From Corynebacterium sp. NML140438 (GTDB taxonomy: Bacteria > Actinomycetota > Actinomycetes > Mycobacteriales > Mycobacteriaceae), in NCBI RefSeq assembly GCF_001875725.1, contig NZ_MLCQ01000017.1, positions 1-64,000 on the forward strand: a stretch of 64,000 nucleotides of DNA, given 5' to 3'. Under the pieces are notes generated by a model. That model worked only from the letters and a program-made list of their open reading frames with translations. It searched no databases and was not told where the DNA came from. The first letter of the stretch is position 1; the number at the start of each line of letters is the position of its first letter. A program made the translations under genes and the position numbers. Of the stretch, positions 43,004 through 52,607 are shown one piece after another.

Positions 43004-44560
43004 TTACTCGCCGTTGTTCAAATGTTGTCTAGCATACTCCCCGGGTCTGCGGACTGCTGCACCGAGTATCAGCATGATTCCGAGCCAAACAATCGCGGCC
43101 TCAAGGTAGTCCCCGTAACGCACCGCAAACGTCCGTGTAGCGTGGAGCGGCAAGCGTTCTATGAGATGCGCTGCCTCAAAGATAGAGGTCTCCTGGCTCA
43201 CCGTTCCGTCCGGATGCACGATTGCGGATACCCCCGAGGTTGCTGCGACAACCACTGCCCTATCGGTTTCGATCGCACGCAGCCTGCTCATTGCTAGCTG
43301 CTGGTAGGTCATGTCGCTAAAACCAAATGTTGCGTTATTGGTAGGCGTCGCAAGAATTTGTGCGCCATTATTGACTGCCATCCGGTACGCAGGGTCTTCC
43401 GCAACTTCGTAGCAGGTAGCAACGCCAACAGGGATACCTCCCATATGTACGACCCCGGAACCGTTACCGGGTTTAAAGTCGCTGGCAAGATCCACAAGGT
43501 CAGTAATCTTTCGGAAGAAATCGCGCATTGGCATGTACTCGCCGAATGGTTGCAAGAACCGCTTATGGTGCATCTCTCCCGCGCCTTCTTCTGGGTCGAA
43601 CACAACCATGGTGTTGCGCGCACCGACCTCGTCGCGCGTCAGCGTCCCCACCAGCACCGGTGCCTCTACTGCGCTCACAGCGCGTTCGATTGACGACGCC
43701 GCCAACGGATCTTGAAACGGGTTCACGTCCGACGAGTTCTCCGGCCAAATAACGAGGTCAAGCTTTTCCCCTTGTTTTTGGGCATCATTCGCTGCGAGAA
43801 CTGTTTCATCTACGTGATTCTGTAACACGGCTCTGCGCTGAGCGTTGAAGTCAAGCCCGAGGCGCGGCACATTGCCTTGAATCGCTGCGACCAATACGGA
43901 GTTGTCCTGTGCCGTCTGAGCCGCTGTCCCCTCGCCGTCGAAACTCGGGCTGATGAGCCCGCCAAGACCAATCGGGAGTGCGAAACCTAACGCACCTACC
44001 CTCCGAGTGCTCCCGCGGGTGACGAGGAACGTCACCAGGCTTACACCAGCGAGACAGACGGCGAGAGAAACTAGCGCTGGGCCACCAATTGAAGCTAACC
44101 ACACCAGGGGCCCATTCACCTGTCCCCATGCCAGCCTGACCCACGAAAAACCACCGAACGGGAGCGAGGACCGCAGGAACTCCACTGCAATATACACAAA
44201 TGGAAAAGCGAGGAAACCATATCGGTACTGGGATACGCGAGTGCCAACAGCACCCGTAATGATCGCGGAGAGCGCCAACGTGATTGCGAGTGCAACGTAG
44301 GGCATGGCACCAACAAACGCGCCGATCCAGGGCAAAAGGATGAGATAGCACGTGAGAGCGTGGACGAAGCCAATTAGGCCGCCGAATCCTGCCCCAGGGG
44401 AAGGCCGCGTTGCCTGAGTAAACCGCGGCCACGGTTGGAGAGCGAGGTACAACGCACCGATGCCGAAGACCGCGAGGAACCAGTAGCCGAACGGCTCATA
44501 GGAGTATGCGACAGCTACACCCGACAAGACTGCGAGGATGAGTCGCAGGGAAGCTATCAC
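43004..44560 (-). CDS. lnt: Apolipoprotein N-acyltransferase
   Basis: 518 residues. N-terminal membrane helices (about 1-200, six to eight segments) are followed by a nitrilase-like catalytic domain (about 230-480) with the triad Glu in LVIWPENSSDVNP, Lys in MHHKRFLQPFGEY and Cys in VGVATCYEV. It N-acylates the lipid-bearing Cys of mature lipoproteins, one step after Lgt and LspA. Start GTG 44560 overlaps the fxsA stop as GTGA. Together with ppm1 it forms the corynebacterial ppm1-lnt pair. Confidence 0.93.
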   Translation of the reverse strand: MIASLRLILAVLSGVAVAYSYEPFGYWFLAVFGIGALYLALQPWPRFTQATRPSPGAGFGGLIGFVHALTCYLILLPWIGAFVGAMPYVALAITLALSAIITGAVGTRVSQYRYGFLAFPFVYIAVEFLRSSLPFGGFSWVRLAWGQVNGPLVWLASIGGPALVSLAVCLAGVSLVTFLVTRGSTRRVGALGFALPIGLGGLISPSFDGEGTAAQTAQDNSVLVAAIQGNVPRLGLDFNAQRRAVLQNHVDETVLAANDAQKQGEKLDLVIWPENSSDVNPFQDPLAASSIERAVSAVEAPVLVGTLTRDEVGARNTMVVFDPEEGAGEMHHKRFLQPFGEYMPMRDFFRKITDLVDLASDFKPGNGSGVVHMGGIPVGVATCYEVAEDPAYRMAVNNGAQILATPTNNATFGFSDMTYQQLAMSRLRAIETDRAVVVAATSGVSAIVHPDGTVSQETSIFEAAHLIERLPLHATRTFAVRYGDYLEAAIVWLGIMLILGAAVRRPGEYARQHLNNGE

Positions 44561-45096
44561 GATTGTGTCCCCTCATCCCCACCCTCTACGCGGCGCTTGT
44601 GTTCTTCGTAGAGCCAGTCTTCGATTTCATCTGTATCAATAACTGGGTGCTCATCCTCAGAAAAACCTTGTTCCGGGGTGGGCTGGCTAAATGAACCGTA
44701 CGTGGTCGTGTTGCGTGCCATTGGCGTAGATTCATACACCTTGATTCCCAAGGAGTCGATGCGTTGTCGTAGCGACCGTGAGAGATGGTTCCGGATCAAT
44801 GCGCGTGTTGGACCGAAGATCAACAGGAACCCCAGGAGTGAGGACACGAAGCCTGGAATGATACAAAAAGCCCATCCAACCATAAGAAGCGCGGAGTCTC
44901 CGGCCAGCTTGCCCATGGAAGTTCTGCCCCTTGCAGCCTTGGTGAGTTCTCCACGGAGCGTGAACGTAGCGAGCGCTCCGCCAAGTAGCATCAACGCGAA
45001 GATAGCAAGGAGAGCCCAGCCAACCCCGATTGCCTTTGCGATGAGGAAGAAAGCCAGCGCTTCTACGAAGAAGTAGGTCAAGATGTAGATTGGCAT
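44557..45096 (-). CDS. fxsA: FxsA-family membrane protein
   Basis: 179 residues. The first 110 contain three or four transmembrane helices typical of FxsA (AFFLIAKAIGVGWALLAIF; LLGGALATFTLRGELTKAA; GWAFCIIPGFVSSLLGFLL), each within 20 residues. The remaining tail is acidic and polar (ENGD-type, EDEHPVIDTDEIEDWLYEEH) and longer than in E. coli FxsA. In E. coli it suppresses phage T7 exclusion by the F plasmid; its normal role is unknown. It overlaps lnt by four bases. Confidence 0.85.
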   Translation of the reverse strand: MPIYILTYFFVEALAFFLIAKAIGVGWALLAIFALMLLGGALATFTLRGELTKAARGRTSMGKLAGDSALLMVGWAFCIIPGFVSSLLGFLLIFGPTRALIRNHLSRSLRQRIDSLGIKVYESTPMARNTTTYGSFSQPTPEQGFSEDEHPVIDTDEIEDWLYEEHKRRVEGGDEGTQS

Positions 45097-45123
45097 GCTG
45101 ACTATCTTAGCCCGAGGGCTTGA

Positions 45124-46338
45124 TTACTCATCCTGAGACTCAAGCCTGTCTAACAACCAGACGACGTCTTTTCGGAGGTGTTGAAAATACGGGGTGAAGT
45201 GATTGATGCCTGTCCTACCAGGCAGTTTGGGTAGTTTACGCATTTGAACAGGTCTGTTCCACTTTTGTCCTAAGTCGTCGACGACTCGCCAAGGAACGAT
45301 GTCGTCGTTCCTACTTCCCCAAAGCCTAAGCGGAATATCGAGAGGCGCACGCTTGCCCAGTGCGTTAGCCTCTAAGGCCGCAGCTGTTTTAGGAAGCACC
45401 TCGAGCAGCGAAGACATCGGGATACCGGAGTTGGTCCAGAGGGTTGTGTTCGCCCAGGCGTGCCGGATAACCGCCCCTATTGCGCACAAGTTGGCGTCAA
45501 GGATGACTGCGGACATCCCGGCGGGACTTAAGTGCGGCATGAGCTCCTCAGCGATCTCAACGTCGGAAGCCAATAATGCGGCGACGGCGTAGAGAATCAT
45601 GATGGACGGAAGTGTTCCATCGATGTGGTCCAGCATTGCGAGCAGATCTGCCGGTGGCGCGCCAACGAGCGCGGCGCGCAGGTTTAACTCTGGTGCGTAT
45701 TCGGGGTGTTCTAGCCACGATGCAGCCGCTCCCCCGCCTTGGGAGAAGCCCCAGAGTCCAAGTTTTTCGACGCCACACCCGAGGTCCGTGCTAGCGCGTA
45801 CGGCGTCGGCAAGCGCGTGGGCTGCCGCACGATGGAAGCAGTAGAGCTGCACATTGTCTTCGGGGTCCCTTGGATAGTCTGTCAACACAACATTGGCACC
45901 CGCAGCGAGCAACATGTTGATTGCAGGTTGCTCGTAGGCCGCGATAAGGTCCAGAGGCTTTCGACGCAGGCGGAATCCCACGGTACACGAATACGAGGGG
46001 TCGCACGCAGGGGCAACGCCTTGCGTGGAGGGAGCAAACGCAATGGATGGGCGATGACCGTTGCCATGCCAGGGTCGCCTGCTGCGGAACACAGCTCCGG
46101 TGGCAGACATAACGCGGCCGTGTTCGTCGGTTGTAACGTACTCGATTCTGAAAGCATCGGCGCGGTTCGGGCGGTATTGGAGGCCAACTGGGCGGATTGG
46201 GGTTGCCTGGAGAAGCGTGCCTGGGGGCGCTCCGACAGACCAGGTAGCTCTGCCGTACTCGGTATCCGTGGTCGGATGCGAATGCGTGAGGTCGAGGCCT
46301 AGAGGCAGAAGTGTCCGAAGTGTCAACCCAAAATCCAT
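45124..46338 (-). CDS. LIP-family (secretory lipase-like) alpha/beta hydrolase
   Basis: 404 residues matching the secretory lipase (LIP) family. Ser nucleophile in LGLWGFSQGGGAAASW, a paired Asp in LWGSRNDDIVPW, His in RTGINHFTPYFQHL, and upstream features FRIEYVTTDEHGRVMSATG and IAFAPSTQGVA. No signal peptide is visible, unlike most LIP relatives, so it may act in the cytosol or the start may be misplaced. An internal TAGGAAAG ribosome site lies before ATG 46338. Twelve bases separate it from the M24 gene. Substrate unknown. Confidence 0.82.
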   Translation of the reverse strand: MDFGLTLRTLLPLGLDLTHSHPTTDTEYGRATWSVGAPPGTLLQATPIRPVGLQYRPNRADAFRIEYVTTDEHGRVMSATGAVFRSRRPWHGNGHRPSIAFAPSTQGVAPACDPSYSCTVGFRLRRKPLDLIAAYEQPAINMLLAAGANVVLTDYPRDPEDNVQLYCFHRAAAHALADAVRASTDLGCGVEKLGLWGFSQGGGAAASWLEHPEYAPELNLRAALVGAPPADLLAMLDHIDGTLPSIMILYAVAALLASDVEIAEELMPHLSPAGMSAVILDANLCAIGAVIRHAWANTTLWTNSGIPMSSLLEVLPKTAAALEANALGKRAPLDIPLRLWGSRNDDIVPWRVVDDLGQKWNRPVQMRKLPKLPGRTGINHFTPYFQHLRKDVVWLLDRLESQDE

Positions 46339-46350
46339 AGACGTGCTTTC

Positions 46351-47490
46351 CTAATTCATCGGGTTATCGCGGAGATGCGGCTGCAAGTTTTTTGGCCGTT
46401 TATTCAGCGCACGCGCACCGTCAGCTTGAAGATGCACGATGTCCTCGATACGCATTCCCCAACTGCCTGGCTTGTAGATTCCAGGCTCGATAGAAAAGAC
46501 CATGTCTTCCTGCAGGACGAGGTCGTTGCCGGCTACTAAGAATGGTGGCTCATGACCGGCCAACCCAATACCATGCCCGATTCGGTGTGTAAACCACTCG
46601 CCGTACCCGTGCTCGGAAATGATGTCTCTGGCTACCGCGTCGAGTTCTTCTGCGCGCATACCCGGGCGGGCGGCGTCGCATGCAGCCTGTTGCGCGTTCA
46701 AGAGCACATTGTAGGCGTCGAGTTGCTCTTGGCTGCACGATGCGCCTTCGACGAGGTATGTACGCGTGCAGTCGGAGTGGTAACCACTTGCAATAGTCCC
46801 CCCGATATCGACGACTACGATGTCGCCGGTTTCGATGACTCGATCAGAGAAATCATGGTGTGGGTTCGCGCCGTTGGGGCCGGAGCCGACGATCACGAAA
46901 TCTACTGCAATGTGTTCCTCGAGGATTGCCGAGTGCAGGGCCTCAGCCACAGCCCGTTCGGTGGTACCGGGCGTCAATAGCGAAGGTACTCGGGCGTGGA
47001 CGCGATCGATGGCTTCGGCTGCCTGAGCGAGCTGTTCGATTTCGTCGGGATCTTTGATCATAAACAGAGCCGCGAGGGCTTCTTGCGCAAGGCAAGTTTC
47101 GAGCGGGTATTGCTGCAACGCGAGCACGTGGTCCGCGGTCAATGTGCTACCTAGCCCGACGACGGGTGGCACTGCCGCATCAGCAGGCGTTGTGATGAGT
47201 GCATGGACAATGTCGTAGGGGTTTTCCCCGTCGCTCCAACCAATGCAGGTAAGCGTCGGGTCATCTGTGGGGAACGATCCTGCATCAGTGCTTGGAAGGA
47301 CAACGGTTGCTTTCCCCTTGTCGGTAAGAACGATTGCAGAAAGCCTCTCGTGTGTGTCGATCTGCACTCCGGTGAGGTACTCGAACTCTGGACCAGGGCC
47401 GATGACAACGGCGCGCAGCTGGTTCTCACCGAGAAGATCGCATGCAACTGTGCGCCGCCGCACGAAGATGTCGTTACCGAAGAAAGTCAT
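46351..47490 (-). CDS. M24-family peptidase (Xaa-Pro aminopeptidase type)
   Basis: 379 residues, creatinase fold: an N-terminal domain (about 1-135), then a pita-bread catalytic domain. The five metal ligands can be read: Asp in DIVVVDIGG, Asp in YHSDCTRTY, His in HRIGHGIGLAGHE, Glu in VFSIEPG and Glu in GMRIEDIVH. It removes an N-terminal residue preceding Pro, or acts on dipeptides. ATG 47490. It belongs to a minus-strand run with the lipase gene (12 bases) and helY (30 bases). Confidence 0.9.
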   Translation of the reverse strand: MTFFGNDIFVRRRTVACDLLGENQLRAVVIGPGPEFEYLTGVQIDTHERLSAIVLTDKGKATVVLPSTDAGSFPTDDPTLTCIGWSDGENPYDIVHALITTPADAAVPPVVGLGSTLTADHVLALQQYPLETCLAQEALAALFMIKDPDEIEQLAQAAEAIDRVHARVPSLLTPGTTERAVAEALHSAILEEHIAVDFVIVGSGPNGANPHHDFSDRVIETGDIVVVDIGGTIASGYHSDCTRTYLVEGASCSQEQLDAYNVLLNAQQAACDAARPGMRAEELDAVARDIISEHGYGEWFTHRIGHGIGLAGHEPPFLVAGNDLVLQEDMVFSIEPGIYKPGSWGMRIEDIVHLQADGARALNKRPKNLQPHLRDNPMN

Positions 47491-47520
47491 GCATCCATCG
47501 TAGGCGCACCACGCAACGAG

Positions 47521-50295
47521 CTAATTGCCGATAGCAACAACGCCACGCCGGATAGCCTCGATAGCCCGATTCGCATTATGCCGAATCTCGTCGCTGTAGC
47601 CGACCTTTCTCACTTGTTCTAGCAGGTCAATGACCTGTCGGCACCATCGTACAAAGTCGCCTGCGGTCAACTCCGCACCCGATTCCGCCGCTGCCGCGAG
47701 TGCGTAGCCAAGCGGGGCGCCTGCCGTCCACTGATGGATGGCGAGCGAGAAGTGCGCATCCGGCATCCTGGTCAGTGGAAGGTTGTGCCGCTGCTCGTCA
47801 GAGACGAGCTCACCGTACACGCGCATGGTCTCGTTCATCGCGTATGCCATTGGCTCTGTAGCGGCATCCGGGGAGCCTCCCGTGGTACGACGGTTCTCAA
47901 ACACGACCATGGACGCAACACCAGCGAGCTCTGCAGGGTCCAACCCGTCCCAAATCCCACGCTTCAGGCACTGTGCCACGAGAAGGTCCGAGACATTGTG
48001 CAACTTTGCCAAGCGCTCGCCTTCCTCAGTTACCTGGAAATCTCGTTCGATACGTTCTACGTAGTCGAGTTCCTGCAACAGTCCGATGAGTCGCTCGAAC
48101 GTCCTACCGAGGGTGTCTGTGGCACTGTCTACCTGCCTACTCATTCGGTCGAGGGCGCGCTGCTCACGAGCAAGCTTCTCGCCGACTCTGGCCAGCATTT
48201 CCCGGTCTGTCGCCGGCCACGAATGCACAGGATGCGAGCGAAGTTGTTCCCGTAGCTTCGTGACTGACTTTGGAGTGCGATACCGTGCTTTCTCGCGTAG
48301 TCGCTTTGGCGCATGCACAGGGGCGTGGCGGAGCTGGCTCGCAATCTTCTTCGCGAATTTACGCGGTTGGTCTCGTGTATGCCGCGGAACCTTCATACGC
48401 CCAACAACGAGCGGAACGTTTTTGAAGAAGTCGGTGTTGATGCGACTCGACCAGCCTCGCTCTGTAGTCACCCAAGGTCTGGGATCGTCGTGCCGACCAG
48501 CTGGTTGAACAACGACAGCAAGTTCTGGTTGGTGCTTTCCAGGGAGAGCGATGATTTCTCCAACTTCCAGTCGCGCCAGCACACGGGTGATCTCAGTTTG
48601 TCGGTTATCGAGCGCGTCTCTCCGTGCGTTCTTCTCCTCCACGCTCAGCGCGTGTCGGATGTCTAAATACTCCAAGAGGTCTTCAATCGCATGGTCTGAA
48701 GGAGGCGCGTATGAAGAGATATCGCGGGACAATTGGGCACGAAGGCGAGCAACTTTGCTCTCCAGCCGTTCCAAATCTCGGACCTCGCCGACAACCGATC
48801 GGTCGGTTTGGAACTGCGCGAATGACTGCTCTATGAGCCGAATCGAGTCATCGTAGCCGTTCATAGAAAGCATGTTGATAGCCATGTTGTAGCCCGGGGC
48901 AAACGGCGAGATGAGTGGGTATGTTCTTGTCGACGCCAATCCAGCTACAAACTGTGGGTCCATCGCAGGTGCCCACTGGACCACGGCGTTTCCGAGTACG
49001 TCGATCCCACGTCGACCGGCGCGCCCCGTGAGCTGTGTGTATTGACCTGGAGTGAGGTCCACGTGGCCTTCACCGTTGAACTTGACGAGTTTCTCCAGCA
49101 CGACGGTGCGGGCTGGCATGTTGATGCCTAATGCGAGGGTCTCGGTCGCGAAGACGACGCGGACGAGACCCTCCACAAACAACTGCTCGACGATGTGTTT
49201 GAACGCTGGCAGCAAACCAGCGTGGTGTGCGGCGAATCCTCGGAGCCAAGCGCTCCGCAGTTGTCGGTAGTTCAGTACTTTGAGGTCTTCCTCTGGGATG
49301 CCTTCCACGCCGGCATCGATGATTTCGGCGGCGCGTGCACGTTCCTCTTCAGTCGTGAGCTCCTTCCGGAAGCGGAGGCATTGGTAGAGGGCGCCATCGC
49401 ATCCGGCTCTCGAGAAGATGAAAATAATTGCCGGGAGCATCTCGAGTCCGTCAAGGACTTCGACGACTTCAGGTCGACCAATCGGACGGTACCGGTCTTG
49501 TTGACGTGCCCTGCCGTGTCGGCGTCCGCTCGACCGGGCGCGAAATCCGCGGCCTTCGAGGAAGTCATCCGCGCCTTCTTCAGTAGTACGAGACTCGATA
49601 CGCGCGATCTGGTGCGCTAACGCCCTGTTGAGCTCCGGTTCAGCGGACGCTGTGGTGGGTTCGAACAGTGGGAGGACTTTCTTGCCCACCATCATGTACT
49701 GGCTGAGAGGGACTGGGCGTTCTTCAGAAACGATGACTGAGGTATCACCGCGAACTGTATTGAGCCATTCACCGAACTCTTCCGAGTTAGAGACGGTCGC
49801 GGAAAGGCCAATGATCTGCACTGAATCATCCAAGTTGAGGATAATTTCTTCCCACACCGGACCGCGTTCGGGATCTGCGAGGAAGTGTATTTCATCCATT
49901 ACTACGTGGGTGAGCCGGTCCAGGCGCGGTGCTTCCGCATACACCATGTTGCGCAGCACTTCGGTCGTCATCACGACGATGTCTGCCGATCCGTTAATGC
50001 TGACGTCTCCCGTAAGGAGTCCGACAGCGTCCTCACCGTATGCTGCAACAAAGTCGTGGTACTTCTGATTGCTCAGTGCCTTAATCGGCGTGGTGTAGAA
50101 GCACTTCGTGCCTCGTGAAAGCGCTAATGCAACAGCGAATTCGCCGACGACGGTCTTCCCTGACCCTGTCGGGGCACAAACCAGCACTCCCCGATCGTCT
50201 TCGAGCGCCTGGCAAGCTTCAATCTGGAAGCTGTCAAGGGGAAATTCCTTCGAAGCCTGAAACTGTGCGAGAAACGAGTCAGAGGAAGCAGACAT
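47521..50295 (-). CDS. helY: Mtr4/HelY-like DEAD/DExH RNA helicase
   Basis: 924-residue superfamily 2 helicase: motif I CAPTGSGKTVVGEFA, II VMDEIHFLADPERG, III LSATVSN, V FATETLALGINMPA and VI QLTGRAGRRGIDVLG. A long C-terminal region with arch-like and helical-bundle segments follows. Actinobacterial HelY is the homologue of Mtr4/Ski2 and probably works in RNA processing or decay. It is at the end of the conserved actinobacterial run pafA-pafB-pafC-tatA-tatC-helY, starting five bases after tatC. Confidence 0.9.
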   Translation of the reverse strand: MSASSDSFLAQFQASKEFPLDSFQIEACQALEDDRGVLVCAPTGSGKTVVGEFAVALALSRGTKCFYTTPIKALSNQKYHDFVAAYGEDAVGLLTGDVSINGSADIVVMTTEVLRNMVYAEAPRLDRLTHVVMDEIHFLADPERGPVWEEIILNLDDSVQIIGLSATVSNSEEFGEWLNTVRGDTSVIVSEERPVPLSQYMMVGKKVLPLFEPTTASAEPELNRALAHQIARIESRTTEEGADDFLEGRGFRARSSGRRHGRARQQDRYRPIGRPEVVEVLDGLEMLPAIIFIFSRAGCDGALYQCLRFRKELTTEEERARAAEIIDAGVEGIPEEDLKVLNYRQLRSAWLRGFAAHHAGLLPAFKHIVEQLFVEGLVRVVFATETLALGINMPARTVVLEKLVKFNGEGHVDLTPGQYTQLTGRAGRRGIDVLGNAVVQWAPAMDPQFVAGLASTRTYPLISPFAPGYNMAINMLSMNGYDDSIRLIEQSFAQFQTDRSVVGEVRDLERLESKVARLRAQLSRDISSYAPPSDHAIEDLLEYLDIRHALSVEEKNARRDALDNRQTEITRVLARLEVGEIIALPGKHQPELAVVVQPAGRHDDPRPWVTTERGWSSRINTDFFKNVPLVVGRMKVPRHTRDQPRKFAKKIASQLRHAPVHAPKRLREKARYRTPKSVTKLREQLRSHPVHSWPATDREMLARVGEKLAREQRALDRMSRQVDSATDTLGRTFERLIGLLQELDYVERIERDFQVTEEGERLAKLHNVSDLLVAQCLKRGIWDGLDPAELAGVASMVVFENRRTTGGSPDAATEPMAYAMNETMRVYGELVSDEQRHNLPLTRMPDAHFSLAIHQWTAGAPLGYALAAAAESGAELTAGDFVRWCRQVIDLLEQVRKVGYSDEIRHNANRAIEAIRRGVVAIGN

Positions 50296-50300
50296 GCTCC

Positions 50301-51296
50301 CTACAGTACGTCGTTGAATGGATCCTCGGTAAACGTGTGCACGGGCTTTGGCTTCTCGACGGCCCCTGCGCTACCAATCGGCGTTGCTTTCTCGATGGGT
50401 GCGGCTGCATCGATCGGCCCGGAGGATTCGTCGTCGTCAAGGTCGAGCCAATCCGGCCTGTTCCTATTATGACGCTTATCGTTTATCCGGCAGAACTGGA
50501 ACGCGAGCTCAACGAGGAACGTAATTGAAAGTGCCAACGCGACCATCGAGAATGGGTCTTGGCCTGGGGTCATAAACGCCGCAAAGATGAAGATGACGAC
50601 GATAATAATTCGGCGCTTGTCTTTGACCTGCTCGTAACGAACCATGCCCGCGACGTTCAGCATCATGATGATCAACGGGACCTCGAAGCTGACGCCGAAC
50701 ACGACGATGAGCCCGAGCAGAAAATTATAGTAACTTCCACCGGACAGTGCACCGATCTGTACTTCACTGCCCATTGTCATCAGGAAGTACAGACCCTTGT
50801 CCAAGACGAAGTATGCGAGGAGGGCGCCGGTTACGAATAACAGCACGGCAAGCGTCACAAACGTAAACGTGTACTGCTTTTCGTTTTTATGCAGTCCGGG
50901 TGTGATGAAACGCCAAACCTGCGTGAGCCACACCGGCGAAGCGAGTACAAGACCTGCGAGTGCGCCTACTTTCAGGCGCAGCATGAACATTTCGAAGGGG
51001 CCCGTCGCTAAGAGGCGACAGTTGCCGTCTCCTGTGAAATCTGCCCGGAGTTCAGTCGGGAGGTTGCAGTACGGGCCTCGAATGATCTCACCCAGCGGGT
51101 ACCAGTTAAAAGGCGCCGACTGATACCAGATGAAGCCCACGACGGTGCCGATGCACACCGCAACGAGGGAAACGATCACACGACGTCGTAGCTCTTTCAG
51201 GTGCTCAACGAGCGTCATTTCGCCCGTAGCGTTCTTCGGCTTTCGGCGAAAACGGCGAGCTGCCTTTCGGGAAGGCTGGACTTGCTGTTGCCCCAC
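50301..51296 (-). CDS. tatC: Sec-independent translocase TatC
   Basis: 331 residues, six transmembrane helices in the middle (EMTLVEHLKELRRRVIVSL is the conserved N-terminal motif; GLVLASPVWLTQVWRFITPGL is quoted as SPVWLTQVWRFITPGL; the acidic VFGVSFEVPLIIMMLN). Polar tails rich in Ser, Pro and Asp extend both ends. TatC recognises twin-Arg signal peptides and forms the pore complex with TatA/B. Start GTG 51296. It follows tatA by 37 bases. Confidence 0.93.
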   Translation of the reverse strand: MGQQQVQPSRKAARRFRRKPKNATGEMTLVEHLKELRRRVIVSLVAVCIGTVVGFIWYQSAPFNWYPLGEIIRGPYCNLPTELRADFTGDGNCRLLATGPFEMFMLRLKVGALAGLVLASPVWLTQVWRFITPGLHKNEKQYTFTFVTLAVLLFVTGALLAYFVLDKGLYFLMTMGSEVQIGALSGGSYYNFLLGLIVVFGVSFEVPLIIMMLNVAGMVRYEQVKDKRRIIIVVIFIFAAFMTPGQDPFSMVALALSITFLVELAFQFCRINDKRHNRNRPDWLDLDDDESSGPIDAAAPIEKATPIGSAGAVEKPKPVHTFTEDPFNDVL

Positions 51297-51333
51297 TGAA
51301 CTACGACCTCCAGGTACTATTTAACAACAAACG

Positions 51334-51621
51334 CTATTGCCGGTGCTGGTTTTCAGGCGCGTCCCAAAAACCCTGCTGGGCGTTAGGGTTGGTCTGCTGT
51401 TGGCTCGTTGGAGGGGCGATTTCTTTTGGCTCTTGGCTCTGCGCGGCCTGCTGTGGAGTGGCTTGGGCGTCGTCATCGTTGCGCAGCTCCTTTACTTCAG
51501 ACTTGAAGATGCGGGCGGAGCGACCCATCGAACGTGCAAGATCGGGAAGCTTGTTTGCCCCGAACAGCAAAAGCACGATGGCCAGAATAATGAGGATTTC
51601 CATCCAACCTAAATTCGGCAT
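51334..51621 (-). CDS. tatA: Sec-independent translocase TatA
   Basis: 95 residues. One short N-terminal membrane helix (MEILIILAIVLLLFGANKLPDLARS, quoted here as GWMEILIILAIVLLLFGA), the FGANKLP hinge, an amphipathic helix (ARSMGRSARIFKSEVKEL) and a Gln/Pro/Asp-rich tail. TatA forms the pore of the Tat pathway. It lies 37 bases from both pafC and tatC, and the pafBC-tatAC order is conserved in actinobacteria. Confidence 0.93.
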   Translation of the reverse strand: MPNLGWMEILIILAIVLLLFGANKLPDLARSMGRSARIFKSEVKELRNDDDAQATPQQAAQSQEPKEIAPPTSQQQTNPNAQQGFWDAPENQHRQ

Positions 51622-51657
51622 TGGATTCCTTTCACACTGCTTGAGTAGAGTCCTCCG

Positions 51658-52599
51658 CTATTCTAATGCCTCCAGGGCAGCAAACGCACGACGGCGTGCC
51701 TCAGCAGCTAGCTTTGGCGGACCAACGAGTTCGATGCGGTCTCCTTGGCTGAGGCAGAATCGGATCAGCCAGTCCTCGGAGCCGTAGACCATGGTTGCCT
51801 GGATTCGGCCGTCATCGGTGGGCTTGCCTATTTCGATTTCCCAGTAGTCAGCAAGCCATGTGGCATCGGGAGACACAAGAAGCATGGCGACGTTCGTGGC
51901 ATCGAAACCAAATGGATCAGAGCCGTTGAAAGGTACACCATTTTCGACGCGCTCCGCAGGAGACGTCGTCAGTTGAGCCTCACGGATACGGTCAATGCGG
52001 AAGCTCTTTTTCTCTCCTGCCTCTAGCGCATTGAAATAGGTGTGGCCACCTTGATGGAAGAATTTAATGCCAGTCAACTGGCGTGCGCGAAGCGAGTCCG
52101 AGGACGGTGAAAAATAGGTCACTAGTACCTGAACACCCTTCTGCATTCCAGTTTGAAGCACGTCAGTGACGGAACCTTGACTGCTTCGGTCTGACTCAGC
52201 ATCGAGCACAGCGGGATTCCCGATTGCGGTCCTCAGCTTTTCAGCCGCCGAACTCAACGCTGCTTGATTGAGCAGGCCCGGCATAGTTTCGAAGGAATCC
52301 AGCAGCAGTAGAAGCGTGTTGGCTTCCGTTGGCGTCAAACGCAGCGGTCGACTCAGCCCCTGGTCATCGATGACAATGACTTCTTTCCAAGAATGTTCGA
52401 GGTCAATCATCTCCCCGGGGCCGTTGCCTACGCCTGACAAGTGCAGCATTGCGAGGTCACTTTTGACCTGCTCGGCGTCTGTGCCGATATCACGCGCGAT
52501 TTCCATGGGCGATCGCCCTGGGTGTTGTGAGAGATACGACAACAAGTTTAGAAGACGTGCGAGGCGTACTTGGCGTTCTACCGCAGCGGTCTGCTTCAT
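51658..52599 (-). CDS. pafC: WYL-domain transcription factor PafC
   Basis: 313 residues. N-terminal winged-helix DNA-binding domain (about 1-75: RLARLLNLLSYLSQHPG; SPMEIARDIGTDAEQVKSDL in order), a WYL domain at about 155-240 (VQVLVTYFSPSSDSL then YFNALEAGEKKSFRIDRI) and a WCX C-terminal part. It pairs with PafB to activate DNA-damage genes independently of LexA, as shown in mycobacteria. The start is ATG 52599, eight bases after pafB. Confidence 0.9.
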   Translation of the reverse strand: MKQTAAVERQVRLARLLNLLSYLSQHPGRSPMEIARDIGTDAEQVKSDLAMLHLSGVGNGPGEMIDLEHSWKEVIVIDDQGLSRPLRLTPTEANTLLLLLDSFETMPGLLNQAALSSAAEKLRTAIGNPAVLDAESDRSSQGSVTDVLQTGMQKGVQVLVTYFSPSSDSLRARQLTGIKFFHQGGHTYFNALEAGEKKSFRIDRIREAQLTTSPAERVENGVPFNGSDPFGFDATNVAMLLVSPDATWLADYWEIEIGKPTDDGRIQATMVYGSEDWLIRFCLSQGDRIELVGPPKLAAEARRRAFAALEALE

Positions 52600-52607
52600 A
52601 CTTCAAC

